64,000 nucleotides of DNA from Dendrophyllia cribrosa (Eukaryota > Cnidaria > Anthozoa > Scleractinia > Dendrophylliidae). Where the stretch lies: positions 5,662,058 through 5,726,057 of the forward strand of contig JAJLRJ010000007.1 of the NCBI GenBank assembly GCA_024195265.1, read 5' to 3'. Numbering within the stretch: the first letter of the stretch is position 1; each line of letters begins with the position of its first letter. Shown here one piece after another: positions 29,356-41,020 of this stretch. The translations under genes were made by a program, and so were the position numbers. The notes beneath the pieces are model-generated. The model was not told where the DNA came from. It was given only the letters and a program-made list of their open reading frames with translations, and did no database searches.

Positions 29356-30212
29356 TAAGGGACACTGTCGAGTATCTGTCAAGGCAGGAGTTTGTTTTAG
29401 CTTTAAGCTTGCTTTATTATCTTTTGAATAGAAATAAAAAATTGCCAAAAATGATGAAAACAAAGAAATATTAACTAAAAAGACAAAATAACGACTAAAA
29501 AGGTAAAAATTCCACAAAATGACAATTATCACGAAATCAAATTTGTCAAAACTGTAATCCACTTCCATCCGATGCAATCCTGCTTCTGTTTTGCTATATA
29601 GTGTTTTTTTAATCCAATTAAGTTGTTTATTTGGCGATATTCGGCGATATAACATGGAAATAAGATAAGCGAGATTTTGTTATTTCCGCTGGACAGTGTC
29701 CAACGATTTTCGCTGATTTCATTGGCAGATAAAAAGTCCTGGTACAATGGAGTTAGAGTTACATATCACGAATTAATGATCCCAGACTCTTCCACTGTAA
29801 GCTAATTTTGCATTTTAGCTATTTCCCTTGCCTATCCTTTCCCCCACTTTCATCCAGAAAACATAGTTTAAATTAAGAATAAAATGCAGCATTTCATCAA
29901 AAAAGTGGAAAATTAAATTTTACTTTAATGCACTTCTTTCTAACTCAAGTTTAAGAATCACAGAAAACGATTCAGTTCGTTTTACCCCGCCGTAAAAAGC
30001 AACGATGAGATAAAGATCACATAATTATTATGTTCCTGTCAGGATCAATTTGAAGTTCGACAAGAAAATTATACAAAAAACAATAAGAGGCAAAGGTGTA
30101 CCAGAATTTTTGTCAAAGTAAATAAAAGTCTCTCAATAAACTAATACAGTTATATTTTTCCTTTTGTTAAATTATTAATCTAAATCCAGGTAATTTAGTC
30201 CAATTCCCGCCA
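29356..30212. other. 3' flank of the secreted-peptide exon; no gene
   Basis: AT-rich DNA with short - strand frames that lack recognisable motifs. For the - strand peptide gene this is the downstream side; an AATAAA on that strand was not confidently placed. Confidence 0.4.
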
Positions 30213-30329
30213 TTAAAAGCACTGACACACTTGATGCCGCCGTGGACCCCGGATGAAATGACATGGCTTCTGTGTGCACGTGACAACTCTAGACTGGATA
30301 CCAGTCTCCGAATCTCCGTGGCATTTGCA
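30213..30329 (-). CDS. Terminal exon of a six-cysteine secreted-type peptide
   Basis: After the acceptor ...TTTTCAATCCGCAG, 38 codons end in TAA. Cysteines are at exon residues 1, 3, 18, 23, 35 and 37, giving C-x-C-x14-C-x4-C-x11-C-x-C. The residues between are basic and polar, with no aliphatic core. An in-frame stop 24 nt upstream of the exon means it must be spliced to a 5' partner. The six-Cys layout recalls small disulfide-rich cnidarian peptides (defensin-like or venom/immune scaffolds), but the final CxC and spacing do not let me assign a family. Toxicity is not implied. It probably belongs with the signal-peptide exon at 34.2 kb, though the phases need one more exon between. Confidence 0.5.
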   Translation of the reverse strand, partial: CKCHGDSETGIQSRVVTCTQKPCHFIRGPRRHQVCQCF

Positions 30330-30734
30330 CTGCGGATTGAAAACATTTATAGACTATTAGTAATCGTTAGTTTTTGACAACAATTTATTACGGTTTACGA
30401 GACATTCGTTTCTATTAGACAATCATTAGTTTGTCGATGCATTGCTTAATCAGACCACTTTGAAAAAGAGTGGTAACGTAACCTTCGTGAAAGTGACTGT
30501 TCATTGGACTGTAGAAACGAAAAGGCGCCAAACCTTATGGTGTGCCGCGGCAGTGAGACTATTCTCAATAGGAAAGAACCTGTTAACTTAAAATATAACG
30601 TTCCGCAGTTAAATGCGCGGCCACTCGCACGAGGCCGACACTCATTTTCGAAATGGTCTATTGTGACCATTCAAATGAGAGATAATGAGTACTGCCAAGA
30701 GACATGAATTAAATTGAAAATGTGGTATTGCTAC

Positions 30735-31106
30735 TTTTAAAAACATGCAGTACAAGGTTATTCTAACTTTTGAGTCTATGGATGAAATCCTAAAGTGAGC
30801 TTGTTCAATTGAAAGCTATGAATAATACTTTCCTGTGGTACTGTTTATCATGCTGTATAAGGTGGTTCTAACTTTTGAGTCTGTGGATGAAATCCTCAAG
30901 TGTGACCATTCAAATGGAAGCTACTGAGCAGTACTTCCTGTGGTACTGTTTATCATGCTGTGTAAGGTGGTTCTAACTTTTGATTCTGTGGATGAAATCC
31001 TCAAGCGTGGCCATTCAAATGAGAGCTATTGAGCAGTACTTTCCTGTGGTTGTTTTTTTTTTTAATGCTGTACAAAGTGGTTCTAGCTTTGGAGTCTGTG
31101 GATGGA
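30735..31106 (+). repeat. ~105-bp tandem repeat, main block
   Basis: At least three consecutive copies of a unit containing AAGGTGGTTCTAACTTTTGAG, TGTGGATGAAATCCT, GTGACCATTCAAATG and TTTCCTGTGGTACTG. Scattered single copies occur through the window at about 31945, 32030, 32320, 32445, 33840, 33940, 34880, 36640 and 58215. The block is interrupted by the hAT-like insertion that follows. Confidence 0.85.
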
Positions 31107-31944
31107 GAGGGGCGTAGCCAGGAGAGGGTTCAAGGGGTTCTGGAACCCCCACTTTTGGATTCTGACTATAGCATATTTTAAGAGAAAAACATGACCGGAA
31201 CCCCCCTTTCCGATCCGCCGGATCAGATCGTCGCCTCTTAAGAAAAGAAAAATAAGTTAAAAAGGCATCACATGTTATATTGAGGGTTTATGATAAAAGG
31301 ATGCGTAATACGAGCCTCCTACAGTGTATACGAGCCTGAGATGTGGGATTCAGCGCCTTTGTCTAGTTTCTCGAGATGGAAACCCTGTGCAAGCTGCTTT
31401 GCAATACTATGCAGATAACCTTCCATCGGCCCAGGTTGCTGATGTAGAAATCGTCCGTTGGAATTGGATCAAGAACACCCAGCAGTGCAGTTCAGGCCTT
31501 GGCAGAATGTGACAGTGAATTCTAACCAAATGTACAAAGGTTGCTGAAAATTTTATGCATGTTGCCAATTATATCAGCAAAATGTGAGCGATCTTTCAGT
31601 ACACAGCGCCGGCTAAAGACATATTTGAAGGCGACCATGATCATGACCAGCGAGTGAGAGTCTGGACCTGCTCTAATGAACATACATTACAGTGGGCAAA
31701 TGAGATTGGTGCAACAATCGACATCTTTGCAATGAAGCATCTGCGGCAACTTCTTCTTTGTGATATCCAAGTTGAGTAAACGGCAAATCTGTCAGAAAGC
31801 CACTTTATTTCATGTCAAAATGCACGAGACGTAGTCTCAGAAAACCTAATGTTTCAAAATTTTACGGGGGAAATGCCCCCGGACCCCCCTAAAAGCTCTC
31901 CGGAGCTTTGGAATCCCCCTTTTACTAATGCTGGCTAACCCCTG
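31107..31944 (+). mobile_element. Decayed hAT element with hATC remnant
   Basis: Ends GAGGGGCGTAGCCAGG and CTGGCTAACCCCTG are inverted, with GGATGGA on both sides (31100-31106, 31945-31951) inside the 105-bp repeat. On the + strand near 31557-31700 one frame reads LPIISAKCERSFSTQRRLKT and continues with YLKATM and, after a stop, ALMNIH. This is the C-terminal dimerisation region (hATC) of hAT transposases. A fragment at 31390-31480 (ALQYYADNLPSAQVADVEI) also fits hAT. Stops and lost frames show it is dead. Confidence 0.8.
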
Positions 31945-32129
31945 GGATGGAATCATAAAGTGCGACTGTCGAATTAAAAGCTATTGAACAATACTTTGAA
32001 TTCCTGTGATTCTGGTTTGTTTTTTATGCTGTACAAGATGGTTATGGTTCTAACTTGTGAGTCTGTGGATGGAATCGCAAAGTGTAATTATTCAATTGAA
32101 AGCTATTGAACAATATGATGTAATGTAAT

Positions 32130-32283
32130 TATCATTTTTGAATTTTATTGTATATATTTAAAACTTAAATAGATCAGTTTATTTATCGTTGTAATGCGCT
32201 TTTGATCATTACATGTTAAAAAGCGCACTATAAATTAATAAATTATTATTATTATTATATCAGTATTATTATTGTTATTATCC
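32130..32283 (+). repeat. Retroelement-like 3' end with (ATT)n tail
   Basis: The sequence TGTAATGCGCTTTTGATCATTACATG, then AAAAGCGCACTATAAATTAATAA and an ATT microsatellite, resembles the common SINE/LINE 3' tail of invertebrate genomes that ends in GCGCTATATAAAT-type motifs. It lies between dispersed copies of the 105-bp repeat. Confidence 0.5.
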
Positions 32284-32504
32284 TTTCCTGTAGTGTCGTT
32301 TTTTATGCTACACAAGGAATTTTTAACTTTAAATTTGAGTCTGCGGTTGGAATCTTAAGTGTGACAGATAGACCATTCGTATGAAAACTAAGCTATTGAG
32401 AACTATTCTTTTTCTTTGCATGGTGCTGTTTATAATGCCGGTCAAGTTATTCTCACTTTTGAGTCTTCTGGAATGGAATCCTAAAGTGTGACAATCCATG
32501 AAAA

Positions 32505-33420
32505 CAATGTAAATAGCATTTTCCCTAGGTTTGTTTATGCTAATATTTTTTCAACTTACCGGACCCCAAGGCGACACGACCCAATAGTATTCTCGCTCTG
32601 CATTGATAATAAAAAAAAAAACCTCACTGAGAGCCTGACATGAGCAGGTTTACATGGATACATTGATAACTGTCTATATTACTGAAGGGTTATCCTGACA
32701 GCGCTAAAATAGTGTCGTTTTATTATAACTATCGTAAACGTGGCATGTGCATCCTCAACACAAACAAAACCAACTTTAGCGTAAAAAACGTAAGAGCGAA
32801 GAACTTTGAAAATGAGAGCCACAGGTTTCTATGGCATAAGATTTCATTGTTACCATTTTACTGTCATTTCTTGACAATCTAGCGATTTTTTTCTAAACAG
32901 GGCTTAGTGAAAAAATTATGAACAATTTATTGTCTTGTATGTTTCAATATACATTACGATTCTATGCTTGATACTGAAACAGCCACGCCTGTGCCGTATC
33001 GCCATTTTTTTTTTTTTGGCAAACCGCGCCAGCTCACCCAGAACAGTTCTCACCACCAATCAGTACATGTACGTTAACTAACAGAATTTACAAATCAGCC
33101 CGCATAAAAATCACTAAACTTGCTAAAATAATGAAGTTAGCCCTCACTGAATTGATCCTTTCAACTCAATATCATAGATTCGAACTCATCCCCAGGACTT
33201 TCTCGACTTTCTCTTTCTGGTAAAATTGACAGTGTATTTGCAATATATTAAACTTTAAACAGTGAAAATGACAACCTTAACATCTAAGTACTTTGCTTAA
33301 CTTTTGCAAATTTCTCTCGTTTGACCGCGGTTAACCCGCCGGCAATCGTAAAAGCCGAAAACGCCCTGGGGTCGAGGTTTCATAGATTCGTTACCAGTAC
33401 TCTCGCGTTTTAATGCTACT
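32505..33420. other. Intron or intergenic, no further exon placed
   Basis: It lies inside the proposed long intron of the - strand peptide gene. One weak - strand acceptor candidate occurs at 33217-33220 (TTTTACCAG followed by AAAGAGAAAG) and could open the missing linking exon, but no convincing donor follows. A poly-T run is at 33007-33018. Confidence 0.35.
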
Positions 33421-33423
33421 CAC

Positions 33424-33471
33424 TTTGTAAGTCATCTTGACTTCTTTCTATTCCATTGTCGTCTAGATTGT
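33424..33471 (-). CDS. Exon 2: acidic propeptide-like segment
   Basis: The 48-nt exon is bounded by acceptor ...TTTTTATTTCAG and donor CAAA|GTGAGT on the - strand. It begins with two bases that complete the codon left by exon 1 and again leaves one base. The encoded 16 residues are rich in Asp, Asn and Gln, as in the propeptide of a secreted precursor. No basic cleavage site is within it. Confidence 0.55.
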
Positions 33472-34184
33472 CTGAAATAAAAAGGTGTGTCAATGAAAGT
33501 ATTAACGCATTTATACAATTATATTATTATTCAGCTCTGGAATGGTTTGCGTCTGTTACTAACTCAGTGTGACTGAAAACAAATTAAACCAAAATCTCTG
33601 GAGAGGCAATATCACGCCGAGTTTGCTATTTTTGGTCAAAACTTTGCACACATTTTTGACAAAACATCTTTGCTCTTAGACAAGAGGAATTGTTATCAAG
33701 TATAATTATCAATATATAATTATCAAGTGAAGCACAGTTTTTTAGCGATTTAAAAGGGCTATATTGTTAAACAGATCTTTTTTGATCAACGGTGAATTCA
33801 AATCGATACAGAGTCAACCTTGAGTCGACTGATGTTTTACCAACGTTTGAGTCTGTGGATCAAGTCATATAATGTAACCATTCAAGCAAAAGCTGCGTGT
33901 TGATCAGCACTTTCCTATTGTACTTATTATAATATGCTGTACAAGGTGGTTCTAATTTTTTAACTTTGTTGATCAAAACCAATAGTGCCACCATATATGA
34001 AAGCCCTTCATCAGTACTTTCTTATGGTGCCGTTTTTCATCATGTTTTAAAATAGATCTCTGGATTTTTCTTAAATTTTGCTTTTGGCTACTGTTGGGAG
34101 TAAAGACAGTAAAGATTTTTGACAATAGGTTAATGGATGGAATTCACGCTATAACAATTGCTTGTAATTTAAAAGTAAACCTAC

Positions 34185-34269
34185 CTTCTGCCTCAAAGAC
34201 ACTTTTGGAGTAAGCCACACTACACATAATTAGAACAACTGCAAAAAGAAGAACTGTACTGTGCCTCAT
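34185..34269 (-). CDS. Exon 1: signal peptide of a secreted precursor
   Basis: ATG at 34269-34267 opens a 28-residue segment with an N-terminal MRHS, a hydrophobic core (about residues 5-19: TVLLFAVVLIMCSVA) and a plausible signal-peptidase site after the following small residues. It ends at donor GAAG|GTAGGT. Exon 2 follows 713 bp further along in matching phase. Short secreted precursors with this three-part layout (signal, acidic pro-segment, Cys-rich mature part) are common in anthozoans. The exon pair is convincing; the mature part is less certain. Confidence 0.6.
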
Positions 34270-36240
34270 CTTTTCTTTGTTAAAACTGATTGATCGCGGG
34301 AATCGTTTCTTGTGACGTTATTAAGTTTCACTGAGTTCCACGTGCTGCAAATAATATGCCGATCTATTTACAATGATGTTAATTTATAGGGTTTTCTTAA
34401 ACAAAAGGCGGAGGCGAACAATTAAACAAGAACACAAATTGAATATCTGCAAGACAAAGATCTTCCCTTAAGACGAAACCGCGAAAGTGACGCGTTTTGA
34501 CCGGAAGACATGCGTCAGTGATGCGTTGGTTTAGTGGGCGCGACAAAATATCTTTACGTGCTAAAAAAGGCAATTTCTCGAATAACTTAAGTGAATTGTT
34601 ATTACAGAACAATATCTTGTACAGTGGCGTTGTGTTCCCTTGTTAAATGGAGCAACTTTAATTTCTCAGAATAATTTTATTAAGCCGGTTAATCATTTTT
34701 GAAGCATGAAGGGCTTGTTCGCGCCATAAGCACGTCGATTTGTTTGATAAGCTCTCCAAAGAAAATAATTAATTCTATGAATTGATGGAGCAACAAGTGA
34801 ACTTAATTTCCGCAGCGGCAAGCCTTAAAAATACTTACTTTTAACACTTTCACTCGCAGAGTCAATAATGGAGACATATCGTGTAGTTCTAACTTTACAG
34901 TCTGTTGACGAAATCCTATGGTGTGACCATTCAAATGAAACCTCTTGTATGGTACCATTTATTTTTAAATTTTTACAAGGTAAATTTTGAACTTTTGTTG
35001 ATTTTTATTTATTTATTTATTTTTCCCACTCTTTGCTTGGAAGTTGACTGAGTAACTGTACAAGCGTAAGCGTGCAACGAAACAGTTATGGCCCACGCGA
35101 ATCAGAAGCACAATCTGATTCAAAAGTTTGAACTTTCCTTTTCTGCTTACATTTGTTCGCAGTTTTCTCGCTGGTGACGCAAACCCACAGTCTTACGGCT
35201 TTAATACGCTCATGCACGTTCGCGAAATTCGGGTTAAGATCTTTTCGTCAGGCGGTGCGCACGTACCTTTCTCGTACGAGGAAACCAAACTAATTTACAG
35301 TCAATTTAATGAATCCTGCATAAGACAGAATTTTTTTTTTATAAAATTGACGTCGATATTTATTCCGGTAATTCAAGCTGACAACAACGGCTGAATCAAA
35401 GAAAAAAGATAAAATTTGTTTGACAATAGATTTTTCCTTTTCATTATTTGACCTGTGAAAGTTCGGAAGCGCTTATGAAATGGGGCAAGTGTTTATAAGC
35501 GCATCGTGTTTCCCGTGTTCTTTGTCTTTTATTCTTTCTAATATTAATGAGCGTCAGTTTTTCAGGTCGTCTCATTGTTGGTAAAGCGTTTACTATCACA
35601 TCCAGATTATTTTCAATTTCCTATCATGATTAACTTTATCTTGAAAAAATAATTATCGCCTTTTAAGTTAAAGCGGCCCCACTCATCGACACTCATATAT
35701 CATTCATGAAAACGGATTATATCTTTCTGGCGTGCAGTTTGAAACTTAATTTCTAATTTTAAGGATCTTTTGACGGCCGTTGTTAATTGTGGTCAGTAGA
35801 TTTGTAAAAAATATTCTGGACTTTTCTCATAAAACGACAATCATCGCGTAACTTATTCATGTTTAAAATCCGTTTTCCTCAATGTTTTGGGGAAGGAATG
35901 TCTTTATTGTACACAAATGTTGTAGCGAATGGCTTTATTTGCTTTTTATTTTCAACCCTCTCACTTCCAACGGTAGTCAGAACCGAAATTTAAAAATAGT
36001 GCCGCTAAAAGGTGAAATAAGAACGTAGCAATGAAGTGCTTTTATTTAAATGTTTCCCATGTCGTTTTTTAGGTGAAAAGTAAAACTATTTCCTCGTTGA
36101 AAATACAAATACACATTTTATAACTGAATTTAATCGAGCCCAAATAAATTATTTTGTCGGTGGTTAATTACATTTAAGCACTCTTTCCAAAAACAAATAA
36201 ACCGGAGAGAAATATTTAAGTTCTTGAAGCAAGGAATAGA
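34270..36240. other. 5' flank of the peptide gene and intergenic
   Basis: The first few hundred bases are the putative promoter side of the - strand gene; no TATA box was assigned. A dispersed 105-bp repeat copy lies near 34880. Frames of up to 88 codons at 34397-34612 (-) and 35128-35394 (+) show no recognised domain. Confidence 0.4.
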
Positions 36241-36241
36241 T

Positions 36242-36309
<68 letters not shown>
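36242..36309. repeat. (TA)n microsatellite
   Basis: About 34 uninterrupted TA dinucleotides. Confidence 0.97.
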
Positions 36310-36313
<4 letters not shown>

Positions 36314-36331
36314 AATCAATCGCTGATGACT

Positions 36332-36450
36332 TAGACTTGCCACAAGTCACTTCCAATACTAATTTTTGATCGCGACTTAACTTATTACGCGCGCAAATTT
36401 ATCGAATAAAACTCGACTAAAAAAGCGAAGGTCGACTTGTGGCAAGTCTA
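36332..36450. mobile_element. 119-bp MITE with 9-bp duplication
   Basis: Ends TAGACTTGCCACAAGTC and GACTTGTGGCAAGTCTA are perfect inverted repeats, flanked by CTGATGACT on both sides (36323-36331, 36451-36459). The duplication length fits Mutator-like elements. The interior contains TTTTTGATCGCGACTTAAC and CGCGCGCAAATTTATCG. Non-coding. Confidence 0.9.
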
Positions 36451-36770
36451 CTGATGACTATGAATAACATCAGATGGAAGCACATGGCGAGCATTCGTGT
36501 GGGTTTAATATTCATGAGTTATTGCTTGAACACTCAGACAAAAACATCATACTGATTGGTCACAATTTAAGATTTTATCCACGGTCTGATAGTTTGAATC
36601 ACATTTAACCTTTTCACTCCAAGGGCCAAACCTCGAGTTGTCAGGTATCTTGCAGTCCCGACTTTTGAATATGTGGATAAAACACTACAGTACAGTGCTA
36701 ATGCAATTTTTTATTGATTTTCACAGCCTCGTACAACAAGTAATTTATTTTCGCTGTACGAGCGAAATAC

Positions 36771-37080
36771 CCCGGGGGAGAACTCCCATATAAAAATGAC
36801 GGGGTGCTAGTCGGAAATTTTCGAAAAGCACCCTAAAAGGTACCAGATCAGAATGTTGTTTGATGGGCGTGGCTCAAATTAATTTTTACCCCAAAGAGGT
36901 ACAAATTCTTAAACAACACATGTCATATTCTGGGCTTAATACCCTAAAAGGTACCGCGATAATTCCAACGGTGGTCATTTTGAATTTTAGCACCCTAAGA
37001 GGTACCAATGTACAAATTTTGACCTCTAAAAGGTACGACGAGCACCCCCGTCATTTTTATATGGGAGTTTCCCCCACCGG
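36771..37080. mobile_element. 310-bp MITE with internal GGTACC repeats
   Basis: Inverted ends (CCCGGGGGAGAACTCCCATA and TATGGGAGTTTCCCCCACCGG) continue into ATAAAAATGACGGGGTGCT and its complement. The interior repeats CACCCTAARAGGTACC four to five times. Flanks CGAAATAC and CAAAATAC form an 8-bp duplication with one mismatch. The + strand frame 36860-37204 crosses the element and is not credible as a gene. Confidence 0.8.
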
Positions 37081-37088
37081 CAAAATAC

Positions 37089-37959
37089 CCGCAGAAATTA
37101 TGAGATCTTTATATATGATATATGATCTCTGTAGAACAGAGACTGCCGGGTGCGGTCATGGTAGCGGGAATGCAAATAACCTTCACAGCATGGACGCAAG
37201 CTAATATTAGATTGAAAATAATTATCATGGGGTACGGGGTTCTGTTCTCTTACATCATCTCTTGATCTGTACCTGGCTCCTTGTAATTGACAATAACAAG
37301 CTGTTTGTACCTGTTTGTTATTGAGTGTCGTAGAATCCATTTCGATTATAACTTTTACTGAGATTTCTAATCCCCCCTGCACTTCTTCAGTACTTGATGC
37401 GCGATGCGAGAAAGCTCCAAACGAGGGCGCACCCGACAAGGCAGGACCAGTGTTTGAAAATTTTTCGCGAAATTTAGTTCCTTTGAACACGGTGTTACTG
37501 CCAAATGGAGAAATTTAAGTCTAGCGAAATATTCTTTTGTTATTTTCGCGAAATTAAAGTCCCGCGAAAATAAGGCATTCAAGCGTCTTTTTCTATTGCG
37601 ATAGGATTCTAGATACAAACAAAACTGAACGTGCCCTTCATGTTGGAGTTTAATTTGAATCGGAGGTACTTTATTCGCTGGTCGCGGCGAAACGACAAAT
37701 ATTTCAACCAATCAGATTGCGCGATCTTATTTTAAAGCCTCTTGGTTAAAAGCCTCTATGTTCTCTCAAAAGTTATTGTGCTTCTTGCATTTTTCTACAG
37801 TTGAATCTCATTAAAATGGCCGTCGTGATGCAAAATGTACTGGGCGTTGTAGCGAGAGTTCAATAAGAGTCAGGTATATGATCGGTGTACGGTCGAGACG
37901 AAAACCTTTGGCTTCCTGGCCGTTAGGGTCAATTTATGACATTTGTTTTGAAAAAGTCT
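37089..37959. other. Intergenic, no gene recognised
   Basis: Overlapping frames on both strands (up to 130 codons at 37098-37490, - strand) have no recognised domain. CGCGAAAT/ATTTCGCG-type inverted words around 37468-37570 suggest another decayed short element. Confidence 0.4.
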
Positions 37960-37963
37960 TTAA

Positions 37964-38194
37964 AGGGACACTGTCAAGAGGGCGCATGCGCCAGTTTCTC
38001 GAATCGAAACTTGAAAAGTTCAGCCTGAATTGTTCAAGTTGAAGTGTCAATTTCACAATGGTGGCAGCAGTCACGGTGGAAAACGAAAAAACTCGGACGG
38101 AAAGGATATTTGGTAGGCCGAAAGCTAAAAGAAGAAAGAGTGGTCGATCTGAAGTGATCCTGGTCCGCGCATAAGAATCCGTGACAGTGTCCCG
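37964..38194. mobile_element. TTAA-flanked MITE, copy 2
   Basis: Ends AGGGACACTGTCA and TGACAGTGTCCC(G) are flanked by TTAA (37960-37963, 38195-38198). Same terminal family as the elements at 26.0 and 41.2 kb; the interior differs. Confidence 0.82.
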
Positions 38195-38198
38195 TTAA

Positions 38199-39554
38199 TT
38201 TACTTATGAGCTGCTCGCGTCATGCCACAATCCCATACACAGGCCATACAGTTTCGCCGTGTGACGTTGCTTGTGGCTGTAGGGTTTAAAAAAATATTTT
38301 TCAAAATCATGCGATATTTTTAATTTTTGTGTGAATCATAAGGAAATCATAGGTTTGATCACCAATCATTGCGTTAGCTTTTTTCAATTGAGTGTGAAAA
38401 ATAATTACACAATTGCTTTGGTTTTTCACTGCTACGCTTTGTGATTGGCTAAACATTCTCGCGCTACTTTCTCGACCAATCAGAAGTAAAACCAAAACCA
38501 ATCGTGACTTGCTCGCACGCGTTTTCCCGCGCTTGGCGCCGCAGACATGTAATTGCCTCGAGCTCTGATTGGTTCATTGGATTGTTCACGACTGCTGTGA
38601 TTGGTCAGAGTAATTACTTTGGTTTGTACTACACGCAATTGAAAACTGCTCTGTATGAGAAATCACCAATCATAAGAAATGCGACTTTTATTTTAAACTC
38701 ATCAGTTCTTTCTCTGAATAAGCCCTTATTTTGAACACAGATATTTACTCGTACATGTGTATTTGGTTAAAAACGTCGATTTTGAATGTCACTCGTGGAA
38801 AGAATGTTAAATGTTTTTCTCTTTCTGTTAATGCGTTTGAGTACCAACAGTCACCTGTGTCTGTGTCTGTGTCTGTGTCTGTGTCTGTGACGAGCTCCGA
38901 GTAAACATAAGTAAACGTAGCCTGGAGCGTACACTAGCGTGGAACTAAACAAGATCCCTTTTCGATTAAGGTTTCAACGACACTTCCTTTTTGTGGATGG
39001 AACGAGGAGGTAGACTGGTTTCTACTGATCCTTGTCAGTGATTGGTGGTTGTTGGTCACATGGCTGCAAGCGCGCAATTTTGGCCTGAATCACAAAATCA
39101 ATATGGCGGCCTGGATCGTACACATGTATGTGGAAGGAGTTTTCCATTATCAGAATGAAAGCACACCTTTTTTAAAGTTCAACATCAAATGATAAAACCC
39201 TGACTAAATGATAAAACCCTAACTGCCTAAAAAGTTGAAATTGGAGAGCTCAAAGCCGATGAAATCTTCCTTCGAGAATACTTTTTGTGTATCTTTGTCA
39301 CTCTTGCTTGCTTTCTACCCTGGCAGCTACTGGTCGTCACCACAAGTTTCCTGTTTAATAGCACGGCCGTCTGTCATGACAACAACTTTGGGAATTGAGT
39401 TCTTTCGGCGACAGCAGCAACTGAGCTAAGGATTTCTTTACTTTTTCAAGCACTACTGGAACCAACACGGTACGTAAAACTAAAGTAAACTTCATTTCTT
39501 ATATTTCCTGCGCAAGCTCCATCTCTTATGCTGTCTTGTGGTACATTTTTATAC
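38199..39554. other. Intergenic with CAATCAGAG-type repeats and a microsatellite
   Basis: Several copies of TTGATTGGCT/CTGATTGGTT-like words occur at 38430-38620. A (TGTCTG)n run lies at 38849-38888. No gene was recognised; frames of up to 76 codons lack motifs. Confidence 0.45.
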
Positions 39555-39558
39555 TTAA

Positions 39559-41020
39559 CCCATTGACGGCCGTGCCGGCCAAAACCGGCCGTACAATACT
39601 CCACTGCTTTAAAAAATTGCAACTTTCTCAATCGCGCGAACATTGCCTTAACCATCAGTTGTAAGCATTGACTAGAAAGCCCGGGGGGGGGGGGGTACTC
39701 AACAAATTTTTGTACGGGGATGCTCCGCCCCGAGGTCGAAACCCTTACCCTTTCATATACCGTTTTTGACAGAAAAGGTACCCCTTTCATATACCTTTCA
39801 TTGAAAATGGTACCCCTTTCATATACCATTCACTGAAAATGGTACCTCTTTCATATAGCGTTTATGTGCATCTGTTTGTTATATTTTAAAAGGCGCTTTT
39901 CATAATACTTAAATGGCAGTTTTCCCTACATTTTTATACTTCAACTCGTGTTTTCCCTACGGTTTTCCTATACTTCGTGAAATCCCTACCCTTTCATATA
40001 CTTCAACTCGTGAAATCCCTACCCTTTCATATACCTCCAGCCTAAAAAAGGTACCCCTTTCGGGCGGAGCATCCCCATATAGCCCATTATAGGGAGTACC
40101 CCCCCCCCCCCCCCCCCCCCCACCGGGCTAGAAAGTCCTTCAAATTGAGATACCCAATAAACACAAAAAAGTTAGCGATTTTTGCAGAATATCAGCGTTT
40201 GTATTTGGACAATAACAAAAATGACCGTTTTTAACGTCATAGAAAAACAACAAAAATCACGCCTTTAGTTTTTTTTATTCAAATAATCATGGCAAACCCA
40301 AAAGTCAACATTCACAGCAAAATTCAGTCCTAGTCCTAGCTTAGCAGTGAATTTTTTTGCTCTTATTCATTGCTCGGGCCGAGCTACAGCCACTCGTTCT
40401 AATGCATACTGACCTTGCCTCGATTTTCAATATCACCACTGCACTGCATGCTGGGAAATAGCCAAAAATTTTGACAGCGTTTGTTTCTTTCCGCACACAT
40501 TTCCTATTTATACTAAGTCCACAGCCACTCCGACCCACTGCCGAAATTTCGCGCTTGTTGTATTCTCCTGTGGTCACAACTTCCAAAATATGCCGCGGTA
40601 GGTGGAGAAATTCATCCAGAGTCGAGTCCCAAAGCTACTTCGTTTCATGGCGGCCATTTTTCCAGTTCAACGAGCAACGAGCCAAATTCCTAAACAAAGT
40701 ACAACAACTAACTCGCTTCATTGAGAAAGTGGACTCTGAACTACCTTCAAGCTTAATGATGCTCATCAGGCAGCTACTAAAGATGAAAAATGGCTGTGGA
40801 CTTACCAAAAATCGCAGAAACACCATATTGAAGACTTTATTGCAATCCAACAAAGCAAAATCACAATGTCAGAATGACATTTCCAGTAAACTCGAGCCTT
40901 CAGTGTTTTAGAACAGCAGCACTTTCAATGGTAACTTCAAATATGGAGTCACGAAATCCTATAGATCGTTTATATACAGAAAATCACTCAAAAACGAAAA
41001 AAGTGGCGGGCGTCGATGGG
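39559..41020. mobile_element. piggyBac-like non-autonomous element
   Basis: TTAA flanks both ends (39555-39558, 41021-41024), with inverted termini CCCATTGACGGCCG and CGGGCGTCGATGGG. This is the TTAA plus CCC...GGG signature of piggyBac. A 146-codon + strand frame at 40471-40911 (including FFQFNEQRAKFLNKVQQ) is inside but shows no transposase DDD motif and no recognised family. The element is itself interrupted by another one. Confidence 0.78.
39680..40127. mobile_element. 448-bp MITE nested in the piggyBac-like element
   Basis: Ends CCCGGGGGG...TACTC and GAGTACCCCC...CACCGGG, with a perfect 8-bp duplication CTAGAAAG (39672-39679, 40128-40135). The next inverted motif is GGGGATGCTCCGCCC / GGGCGGAGCATCCCC. 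The interior repeats GGTACCCCTTTCATATACC. It belongs to the same family as the element at 36.8 kb. The G/C homopolymers at its ends may be mis-sized. Confidence 0.88.

Noticed and set aside
37098..37490. 130-codon - strand frame as a gene
   Set aside because: No domain and no splice context, and it overlaps equally open frames and MITE flanks.
40471..40911. 146-codon frame as a piggyBac transposase
   Set aside because: It is far too short, lacks the Asp triad context and has no Cys-rich C-terminus. It was mentioned only as an unrecognised internal frame.
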